DNA of 64,000 nucleotides from Symsagittifera roscoffensis (lineage: Eukaryota > Xenacoelomorpha > Acoela > Convolutidae), in assembly GCF_963678635.1 (NCBI RefSeq), contig NC_087068.1:5653382-5717381 (forward strand). Reading direction: 5' to 3'. Below, in pieces: positions 34,451 to 44,177 of this stretch (its first letter is position 1; each line of letters begins with the position of its first letter). The notes below the pieces were generated by a model. That model saw nothing but the letters and a program-made list of their open reading frames with translations, did no database searches and was not told where the DNA came from. Both the position numbers and the translations under genes were made by a program.

Positions 34451-36200
34451 GATCACAGGTTCCACCGGCAAGTCTAGAGGTCCGAGCAACGGAAGAAAAA
34501 ATGTGGCCGACACGGAGAAACAATTAGAGTCGATGGCATATCGTCTGACGCAAGAGAATGGCTGGTGGCCATTTTTGACACCAAGGCTGGAGAACGCCAC
34601 GAATAAGACGAGGGAGGAAGCACCACCCCTCGTGAAACAAGTCTGGAGTTTTCTGGAGAAACAACTGGAGCTGGCCGAAGGAAGAGAGATGACGGTGGCT
34701 AGATTTGTCTCGGCAGCCAATGAAGTGACGATTGGAGGGTTCTGGAGAGAGCACGTAGAGGGTGAGCTGAGGACTAGAAGGGATCATGAGATTCTTAAGT
34801 TCTTGAGTCTTTGCTGGGGGAAAGAATTCATGGCGGAAATGTTCGGCACCAAAGCGACTATCTTTGGAGCCTTCGTGCAGGAGATACTGGGCATGCCCAT
34901 CAGCCTGCTCTTGGCTTTATATCTGGTCTACCCCAGATACATGTTCAACATGGGCCCAGCATACATGTTTAGTCGAGGAGTGGAGACACTTCGGGTTGAT
35001 GGGTATCTGGCACTAGTGCTCTTAACCCATGGGGAACTGGTGTCATTTCATCGATTGATGAAATATGGGGAGCCCCTGTCAATGGGGAAGGTACACTCGA
35101 GTATCGACACCTATTCCTACAAGTGTGCCACGGGGTTGAAGACGCTGTTAGTGCAATACCTCATGATGCAGAATCGGCACATGACGGGTGAAGAGAAGAA
35201 CCCAAAATCGAGAGAAGAGTGGAAGAAGATGAATGGAGGTATGCCTCTGTTGACGGACCTGTGCCTGGCAATGAGGTCGGACCCGATGGGGATAATCCGG
35301 GGTCTAGAGGAAGTGGTAACCTGCATTTACGGTCCAGCAGTGACGTACGCATTTCCAGATCCCCTGGTGACAACGTATCGTTACTCTGTAACGCACTTGA
35401 GTCTTATCAGCGTACTGGATGGGACGGCGCTCAATTGGTGTCAGCAGGAGGTGCTCAGGGCACAAATGAGCAATACGGTACTCTTTGGAAAAGTGAAAGA
35501 TGCCGAGTTGATAGTGTACAACTTCAGGGGACAGCTGCAATGTAGAATGGGAGGCAAACGTGAGGGCCCCATCGAGACATATCCCAAGTTCTGGAACTTG
35601 AACCCACTGACAGCAGACGGACGGGAGATCTTGAGGATTCCTGCTTGGAAGGACAGCTTTGCACTGGTTAAGAGGGAGCTGGAGGCCATAATGGAGAAAG
35701 AAATACTGCCAGCCACCATGCCTGAGTTCCCGATAGTCAGGAGGATGACCTTGGGAATGAACAGTCCCTTAGTAGTTCCATCCATAATTGCGAGGATGAC
35801 AACGGAGGAAATGCAGAAAGACTTCACTGATGGCTGGGACCCCCTGTTCGTCGGCTATACGGCGGCGGTTTATTTCCACACTAGCGAGGCGAAGGTAAAT
35901 TCATGGACGACGCAAGCAAAAAAGATGAGAGGCTCGCAGCCCCCCGGATATGAGGTGCGAAAGCTCTTGAGAGCTCTTGAGCAGGAGGGACTTGAGAACA
36001 TGCTACCAATATGGGATGATGGCAGGATGATCATGATGGAGGGGCATGTTGCATTGGTTGACGACATGAAATTCGCGACACGAAAGTATAGGGCACCCTA
36101 TGGCTTAGAACAGGTGGAAATGAGACAGGAGGGAAAAGAACAGGATACAGCAGGTCAACTGTATGTGGCCCTGACGGAGTACAAAATATTGGACCCGGCG
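34451..36200 (+). pseudogene. Copy 2 ORF3: conserved middle domain of unknown function
   Basis: Open without a stop. Largely helical, with a hydrophobic segment near 34884-34950 (GMPISLLLALYLVYPRYMF) that is shorter and less hydrophobic than a typical membrane anchor and is flanked by charged helices. WNLNPLTADGREILRIPAWK near 35598 and CRMGGKRE near 35541 are conserved with copy 1. No family was recognised. Copy 3 lacks this part. A structural role is possible but unsupported. Confidence 0.55.
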
Positions 36201-39200
36201 ACACCATCACCACTGTCAGTAGATACACCTGGAGACAAGAGGAGTGGACCCGTGGAAGACCGGTTCAAAAGAATTCTCGAGAGAAGAAGAGCTGAGTCAG
36301 AAGAAGAGCGTATGGATGAAACTCTCAGCGAAGCCGGCGAGGACATGGAAGTGGGGAAAACGCCTAAACCAAGACCATCAGGGGAGGAGCTCACCACTCA
36401 AGAGCTGTTGAAAGACTTGAGTGAGGAGAATTGGGCAGATACTGCCACTCCACCTCTGACCCCGTCTCCCCGGAAGAATCTGGAATTGCCATTGGCGAGC
36501 GAGACCTCCAATATGGGGATGATACTCTTGAGTTCGGAGGAAAGGGAAAAGAATACATTCGAAGGAAATAAGGACATGTTCCTGGGGACTCTGGAGGACG
36601 ACGCTTGGCAAAAGTTCTTGAAGGAATTCAATCAAGAAGTGGGCAGCGAGACGACGCTGGACAAATTCAAGGATGAACTGTGGGACACAGTCGTGAAGTT
36701 TGGAGAACCGCTTCTGATGGGGACCGGCCTGGATGAGAAGGCGAGAAAGGAGCTGCTGAACAAGCTGATAGAGCTGAGGAATTCACGATCAAAGACTAGA
36801 GAAGAAAAATGTGAAGACAGCTCTACTCTGAAACAAAAAACTGTAGATAAAATAGTTGATGATATAAAAGGGGATAAGGTTGGGACTAGTAATATGATTA
36901 AAAGTACTAATATCCTTAAGGCTCGAGCAGGGGGGAGGCAAGAGTTGGAAGGGTTGGAAGTAGACAGAGAGGTCGAATCAGTGATGATAACCACAACACC
37001 CTCAAGCAGAGATGTGAAGACTCGCAAGAGGAAGAGAGAAGTAGAGGGATTGAGTAGTCCTTCAATGGATGCTGTCTCGGAAGGAAACTTGAGAGAGACG
37101 GCGCCCATGGTTTTGGCGCGATGCAAGACGGCGGCATACAAGAACAACACGGAGCTCAGAAGACCACTCGAAGTAGAGAGGGAAATAGAGGCTTCCACCA
37201 GTTCGACATCGGAGGAAGACTTCAAGTCCCAGAAGATAAACGTGAAGAGAGGTTCAACGGACGGACAGACATGGGAAGTGGATGTCGGCAAGGAATGGGT
37301 CTCGAAGGGACACCAGGCCACGGGGAAGCAAGTGACGAGTGATCCACTGGAGAGGAGCAAGAGGAGGAACACCTCCCGGCCATGGTGGGTGGCCCTCGAG
37401 ACATTGAAGGAAATGGAAGACTGCTTGAAGAAGTTGGACAGTGGAGTAGCTCGCAAACGACGCAATTGGGCCACCCAGCAAAAGGCTGAGGTTAACAAGA
37501 TAGAATTGGCGAACCAGCTGAAGAGGTCCTGGCAGAACTTATTGAAGGATCATTTTGAAGAGGCAATGAGGACACCCTCATCAGCACCGCCATTGATGGC
37601 GAATCCCTTCGTTAGAACCGCAGGACAATTGATGTTCACCTGGAGTCTGGTGGGAATAGAGTTGGAGACACTGACCTCGTATGACAGGTTGAAGTAGGGA
37701 AGCAAGAAGCTAGAAGTGTATCAAGCACTGATGCAGCACGTGGCCAGGGATAATTCAGGCTTGAGCCTGGCTAGGAGGAAGGATGTCACATGTTTCTTGA
37801 GATGGATAATGTCAATGATGTCTGATAGCACCATCTTGGCGTGCTACCAAAGAGCAAGCGGAAGTAGAACCGTGGAAAAGAGAGTCTCAACGATCATCTT
37901 AAGCGTATATCAGAGTACTGGAATAGAAAAGTAAGATGGTTCCAGACTATCCCTAGAGAACCACAGAAAGCTGGACGAGGTACAGAGGTTTTACAATAAG
38001 AAGTTCGAAGAAGAACATGATGTTCACCGTAACCTGGCCTCGCCAGAGCAGTACTCCAGACTCAGTGAGAAGGGGGAATACCAATACGTGTCGGGAGTGA
38101 TGGGGATAGCCTACAACCCCTTCTTAGACTCAGAAACTGGAGGCGCTCACAGGAACCACGAGGTAGCGGAGCTGCTGAAGTTTTGGACAGAAAAAATAGT
38201 AGAAATAGACGCGGTGGAGAAAGAGAGGCCGAGCCTGGGCCTGATTCTTGAGAAAACACCGGAGGTGGTGAGCATACCGCGCTCGAACAAGAGAGTTGAA
38301 GTGAACATGGGTGATGGCAATGGCTTGTTGATCACGAACTTGGGAGTGGTATGGAAGTTACTAAGACCCTCCTGGTGCCCACATCCCCACGCGAGTCTGA
38401 TCGAGGAGACCACCGAGCGGGTGAGGTTAGCACCAACGGAAGATGAAGATTTGGCAAAGTTGAGTGTGGTGCACAAACTGATCTTACCTCAGATGAAGGA
38501 GTCAGGCGAAAAGACGAACAATCTTGAGTCAGCAAAGAAGATGGAGCCGGGTAGCTGTCTGGATTCTACGTGTGGGAATGGAGAGCACACCTGCGATGGA
38601 CGATCATGTGTCAGGATACTGTCCTTTCAAAAAGAAGATCTGGTTACTTGGTTTGAAGACATCACGGAAAGGGAGAAAAGTGAAGTACAAAGTGAAGTGG
38701 CGGAGTGTTACGCGAGAACTACGGTGAACATAGCGACAGCTCTCGGATTCTTCTCGAGAAGGTGTAGTCTGCAGTCACTGGAGAGGCTAGAGTCTGAACA
38801 CCATTTAGTGACTGCGTTGAGCGTGGAATCATGGCCTGGGGTGTTGCAGGTGACTCAAAAACATATCCGGAGCTGGAAGGTTGGTCTCGAGGCGGAAATG
38901 GGGTTTCCCATGAGCGAAGCTTATGGCCTGCCATTGAACGCAAAATCCCTGATAGGGTCAATGATGGCCAATTTGTGCGGAAGCCACTACCCACTGCACA
39001 TGGCGATGGTGGAAGCATCCAGCCAGAGAATATTGGTGGACAAGGCCTTCTCAATGCCCAAGTGCTTGAGGTTGGCTCGGGTATCGCATCACTCACACAA
39101 TTTGTTGAGGAAAATCAGAGGGACAGTCCCGAAAGAGTTGAGAGATGACTTGAGTGAAATCTGGGGAGAAGAGCTTTTGAAGTTGGAAAGTGAGAACACA

Positions 39201-40154
39201 AGCGATCACGAGAGACAAAACGTGATCGGAAAACCTGTGGGGGGTGCTCCAAACATGCCTGTGGGGGGTGCTCCAGACACGATGCATGAGAAAATGATGG
39301 AGCTTGAGCCTCTCTTGGAAGCCTCGGGGGAGCGTAACCTCAGGAGCATTGAGATCACCCATGGAGAATGCCCATGCCACTGTTTGGCACAAACGGTGTG
39401 GTATCCAGATCACAAGAACCTCTGCCTGGTGTGGGATATGGAAGAAATTCGGTCGATCGGATTACCGGATCACAGGCAGAAGGTGACGCTCTTAGTAGTG
39501 AGTACGATGCTGGCTCTGAGGAGGATAGAAGAGAATATAACGAAGTATCGGGAAGCGAAGACGCCAACGGCTGAGTCAATATATGCGATAGACTACAGCA
39601 GGAGACTCGAGTTGTTTGAGACTGCATGCAAAGTATTCGCCATACCAATGGAAGTCAGACACGTATGGAGCCGCTTGAAGTACTTTCCATGGTTTCGAGC
39701 GACACTGACGTCTTGGTTATACATGACAACGAAAGATCACATGAGAAAGCATCAAAAGGAGTATCGAGAGTTCCAGGCCGAGATTGGGCCAGAAGCTTTC
39801 AAGAGACCCCTGTTGACCCATCGAAATGCGATCACTACAGGATGGAAAAGAGTGGGTAAAATGTCTAGAGACAATACCAAAGCTAGGGAATCGATACTAG
39901 AGGAGGACTTGGCGAAGAACGTGAGCCTGAGCCTGCACAACTCCTTTTTTTTGAACCGGGAATCTAGGGTGAAGGCACTACCTAACCAGGCAAAGAGGTT
40001 ACAGGAGCAAAGGGAATGGATGCGATCCTATGAACAGCTGAAGGCTTGGGAGGAGATCGTGATTAGCTCCGATGATGAAGAAGAAATGTTGAAACAGTTT
40101 GCCGTATCTAGTACCTCAGGGTACGGCACCTCCAAGGCGGAGAGTGCGAAATGA
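36201..40154 (+). pseudogene. Copy 2 ORF3: acidic linker and Cys-rich C-terminal domain
   Basis: From 36201 to about 37420 the sequence is acidic and low-complexity (Ser/Glu/Lys), followed by a helical segment to 37697 (TAG, aligned with a Lys/Arg stretch in copy 3) and another to 37934 (TAA). The C-terminal domain runs from about 38085 (VSGVMGIAYNPF) to TGA at 40152. It has a Cys cluster near 38551-38617 (PGSCLDSTCG, CDGRSCV), ATALGFFSRR, PCHCLAQTVWY near 39373, and GPEAFKRPLLTHRNAITT near 39788. The tandem GKPVGGAPNMPVGGAPD near 39229 is a local 8-residue duplication. It aligns along its full length with copy 3 (56320-58220). Family unknown; Cys and His patterns suggest metal binding. Confidence 0.65.
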
Positions 40155-40273
40155 GCGGATGGTTCAAAAAGATCTTGAGTCTTGAGAGGGAAGGGGGGCT
40201 TGAGTGTGAATCCGGATGAAACCTGGGTTCACGAAAAAGAAATTTTAACGAATCAGATATTGTTATTAATATG
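40155..40273 (+). other. Copy 2 3' untranslated region, left part
   Basis: Short non-coding stretch after ORF3, interrupted by copy 3 after ATG (40271-40273). The right part continues at 60098. Confidence 0.75.
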
Positions 40274-41207
40274 TGTGACATTCGACCAGAATGGCCAAAA
40301 TGCAATCTCTGCAGAATTCGGAATTTTAGCAGTAAGCCTTCCGGATTGGTGGTTTTTAAGAACTAAGGGCGTTATTGGAACGTTTAGCCAAACGGTGAGG
40401 GCTGGAATATTCTGGTATTTTAAAATTTCAAAAATTCGAATGATGACGTCACATTTCTGAGAAATGCTGAAACGGCCATTTTAACAAAAAACGAGAGAAG
40501 AAACACAACAACAACATTAGTTGCGCTGACGAGAACAACTTTATCGAAATTGAGGAAATCGAAATTGAAGAAGACGACAACGAATTACAGAGAACGTTCC
40601 GAGTTGCAACTATTGTGCTGCTACAATAGTTGCAAGGCCGTTGCAAACAACGGTGAAGGGTAAGAAACCAGCCTTCCAGATTAGGAAGAAATCAAGATCA
40701 ACGGGCTTGATTCAGCGGATTCAAGAATCCGGAAGGGTCTCGGGACGGAAAACTTTTATTGACTCATATGAACTTTTAGCATCCTGTCATGTCCTGACTT
40801 GAATTTAATTGATATTTGGATTAGTTTTGACAAGGATGAGGTGCTAAGAGTTGGGGGGAAAGGGTTGATCCATCTTCGATGGAGATGATGATTTTTATCT
40901 ACTGAACAAAAACAATAGTAATATAATAAATAGTAGCCCTGTTTTTAGGAGTGACCTCGTGGTCTGGGGATACTGAGACCCAGCCATGAGCTCACTATTT
41001 TTGCATGTAATTCAGTTAATTTGAGCGTTCTGGTCGAAGCCGGAGAACAGTAACGTTTTTGTCGACCCGATGTAAGAAAGACCACCGAAAAGTACTGGCT
41101 TGGTAGAGACGGTGAAAAACATGCAAAGCTCTGTTTAGACGCTAGCCAGTCGTCCTAAGACTTAGTTTTGTTATCTGTCGATATGTATCTTCCGGGCGAA
41201 TGTTACA
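40274..41207 (+). repeat. Copy 3 5' LTR (934 bp)
   Basis: Begins TGTGACATTC and ends CGAATGTTACA. Contains GACGTCAC (40444-40451), a CRE-like palindrome; two consecutive perfect hairpins at 40604-40653; the GCCTTCCGG and ATCCGGAAGGGTC pair (40339, 40731); and AATAAA at 40925-40930 as a possible polyadenylation signal. The GGGGATAC..GAGACCCAGC segment near 40976 is conserved with the copy 1 LTR. Confidence 0.95.
40604..40653 (+). promoter_or_regulatory. Two adjacent hairpins in the copy 3 LTR
   Basis: TTGCAACTATTGT (40604-40616) pairs perfectly with ACAATAGTTGCAA (40623-40635), 13 bp with a 6-base loop. Two bases later CCGTTG/CAACGG (40638-40653) forms a second 6-bp stem with a CAAA loop. Both are repeated unchanged in the 3' LTR. 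Their position suggests an RNA structure in the R region, but the transcript start is not known. Confidence 0.75.
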
Positions 41208-41219
41208 TGTATGTTTTTA

Positions 41220-41234
41220 TGGCGCTCCTGGGTG
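41220..41234 (+). promoter_or_regulatory. Copy 3 primer-binding site
   Basis: TGGCGCTCCTGGGTG, identical to that at 19385, starting 13 bases after the LTR end (12 intervening). The TTTTTA just before it is also conserved in all three copies. Confidence 0.7.
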
Positions 41235-44177
41235 TTATTCTTTCATAACATCATGACCGGCGGAACCGTTAACGAGCACTCCGCGCCGAGCGGATGCTCA
41301 CATTAACGCCCTTAATAGGCCTAAACTGCCGGGGCGGAAGGGTAGTTCGGAACGCGGAAGCCTTCCGGATTACCGTGAATAGTTTTTTAACCTAGTTAAG
41401 ACCGAAAATTCACGAACCAGGAAGGGTGGGGGGAATCATGAACCCCTCATCCCCTGAGTGGTTTGTGACCAAAAACACTCAAAGATATAAGCAAAACCAA
41501 ACAAAAAGTAGTATAGTACCCAAGAAAAACAAAAAACATAAAAAATAACCGAAAAAACCAAAAACAGTAAAAAAGTAAAAAAATCAGTAGAAATCATCCC
41601 CCCAGACAAGATGTGATCCAACCCCCCCGTTTGTTGTTGATAGATATATTGTTGTTACAGGCATTTATATCAGTCAGGATCGTTACGATCAATTTTGTGG
41701 CCCGTTTGTGAGGCTTGTACTGTAGGGTTATTTGAGCATTTAAGCACGTTAATGATAAATTGCGCTCAATCCGGAAGGGTCAGCTGATTTGCGCTCAATT
41801 CGGAAGGGTCCTGGGTGAAGACCGATCCGGCAAGCAGTACAAGGAGCAACAAGAAGGGGCTCAACGACAACAACAATCGACTGTTGGGTATCGTTAACAA
41901 GTTTTGTATCCCTTTTGGTACAAAAAGTAAGATAGTAATCTGTGGGGGGCTCGACAGTGCTGCACTGTAGTAACCCTTCACCGAGCTGCGAATATCCGAG
42001 TTAAGCACCTTAATTCGGATAATAAACAAACCCGGAGGGGTATAGTATTACTAATATTATTACTTATATAGCCTATATCAATAGTCTTATATCGTTTTTC
42101 AATGAAAAACAACGAAAACAGACCGGTTTTTGGGGTCAAAATAGCGATATTTTGATCCCCCCACAAGTCGCGATTTTTGAGATATCGATATTTTTTGAAA
42201 CGGAAAAAAGCGCTAAGTTAGTGTGTTACATCGTAACTGCACTACTGTAATAGGTAGAACCGGTTAACTTTAGTTCGGAAGTGGTTGGAACTAGTTTGGT
42301 ACCAAAAACCAAATTTTCCCATTTTTTGATAGTAAGAAGCACTATAAAATCAGAAAATTTTTTGAAATCTTTGAGTTAGGACTGTAAAAATAGTTGTTCG
42401 GACAACGTCGCCTAGTGAATCTACGAGTTTTAAAACCCGCTACCCGAAAGCCTTCCGGGTTGCAGAGAAATCGAACATAACGTGTTTGATTTGGTGGATT
42501 CATCAATCCGGAGGGGTCCAGGTAGCATAGTTTTTCGCAAATTTTTTCTACAAAAGCGTTTTAGATCGGGTGTTTTGCATTGAACTAGAAGAGTATAGGC
42601 CTTCCGAGCTCAGATCAATAATTTTTAGGTCGAAAGGACCAGATTTGCGGAAAAAGTTAGGCGGAACCTATAAGAGAGAAAATTTTTGAGTTTGGAAAAA
42701 AGACGTTTTGGTTAATAACTTTGGAACTACAGAGCATATCGAGTCAATCTTGGTACCATTAGATCAGAAATTAGCTGAACTTACTAGTAGGAAAGAGAAT
42801 TACTCGAAAAAGCGAGCGAGAAAATTTTTTGAGATTGTTTTTAGCAAATTACACAAATCCGGAGGGGTACACCCTTCACGTTTTATAAATTTTTCTGAAA
42901 AACCCTTATACCCCTACCAAAAGTTGATAGCGATTGAACTAAGTAACTTAGGACAGTTCTAGACAAAAAGGGAGGGCTGAAGGCACAAGACAACCATAAT
43001 AGAGTCGAAATTAGGCAAGTGATAAGACCCTTCACCGTTAGTGTGAATTGTCAAATAAGTGCCTTAACTTCAATCCGGAGGGGTCTAGGAAAGCACCCTA
43101 TACCCTTCCCAGTTAATTCAAACAGCATAAAAGCAACGCAGAACGTATCCGGAGGGGTATAAGCTGAAATTAAGAAAACTACGAAAAGCTACTTTGACAG
43201 AGCTAAGGGCTCCCAATCCGGAGGGGTCGAAATTTTTCAAAGTCAGAGGGGTCCGAATCCGGAGGGGTCTTATAGTTGCTAATTCGGAGGGGTCCAAATC
43301 CGGAGGGGTCTACTATTAACTAACTCGGAGGGGTCCCAATCCGGAGGGGTCCATATTCTGACAGTCCGGAAGGGTCCTATTTGTGCCAATCCGGAGGGGT
43401 ATTATTTTATTAAGGACTTAGGTAAACGAAAGAAAGACTAAAAAGCGAGAGTTATTAGGTTATTAATACACAGGCTAGGTATCAGTGACTGCACTGGTAA
43501 CTTGCCTTTCAAAAAGAACCAGACTAATACAAAACAGGTCCGAACTCGGATATTCGCGACACTAAGTCTAAATTAAAAAGAGCGTGACTCATTGGTGTGG
43601 ATTGGAACATAATACGTTTTTGGGACAAGTGACTGCCCTGAGGATTTTAGTAGGTCTAGCTCGGGCAGTCCGAAGGCAGATAGGTAACACAGTACTCGGT
43701 GGGTGCAATAGACGCCCACTTGAGAAAATAACTGCCTTCAAAGTTTTGTCTGTTTGGTGCAGCACCAAGCAGGGAAAGCTTTTTCTTTAAAAGACAGGTT
43801 CGACTATTGTACTGCGACCGACTAAGAGTACAAGACACATACGTTTTTTTATATATACATTCATATTGTGTCAATATATATTTTTTGTTTTTGATTTTAA
43901 ATCAACCTAAACTGTGTTTGATTGGGTAGTGAGTACACTATCTTTTAAATTGACTGATAACATCATATTGTGCTAGTTTCCAGATCTTTGGACCGATAAT
44001 CGGCTAGTGTGAATAAATTTTATACAAACTGTACTCTGACAACATACAGGGATTCGTGGTCACTATTTAATAGAATCTGGTAAAATTTATTGTGTTGTGT
44101 CATTATTATTGTTAATAAAACTATAAGGTCTCTAGCAATTGAGTCAAGAGTAGGCATAGGAAAGTGACAAATAAAGA
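41235..44177 (+). other. Copy 3 leader (about 2.9 kb, non-coding)
   Basis: No credible coding sequence. The segment TAGTTTTTTAACCTAGTTAAGACCG (41382-41406) recurs at 61430-61455 in the older leader fragment. A dispersed CCGGAGGGGTC motif fills 41.77-43.4 kb (separate entry). The last 750 bp before gag hold no recognised signal. A short open stretch at 42708-42962 lacks support as a gene. Confidence 0.7.
41768..43401 (+). repeat. Dispersed 14-bp motif, consensus AATCCGGAGGGGTC
   Basis: About 15 near-identical copies, all in + orientation: 41768, 41797, 42031, 42504, 42856, 43072, 43146, 43214, 43255, 43281, 43297, 43322, 43338, 43362, 43388 (approximate starts). Spacing is irregular and shrinks to 16-26 bp at the 3' end. 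The complementary CCTTCCGG appears near 41368, 42451 and 42600 and inside the LTR, so copies could pair with it. The irregular spacing and sharp core differ from a simple minisatellite. Confidence 0.85.

Noticed and set aside
36632-37498. Antisense open frame of 288 codons and many other minus-strand frames
   Set aside because: Shadows of the Glu/Lys/Ser-rich plus-strand coding sequence; no domain or conservation.
21955-40154. A reassigned genetic code explaining the TAA codons
   Set aside because: Aligned residues differ (Glu, Tyr, Gln) and long stretches of copy 3 have no TAA at all, so lesions are more likely.
42708-42962. 84-codon open frame in the copy 3 leader
   Set aside because: It includes the repeated CCGGAGGGGTA motif and lacks a counterpart in copy 2.
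41768-43401. CRISPR-like direct repeats with spacers
   Set aside because: The motif is only 14 bp, spacing is irregular (16 to over 400 bp), and the context is a eukaryotic retroelement leader.
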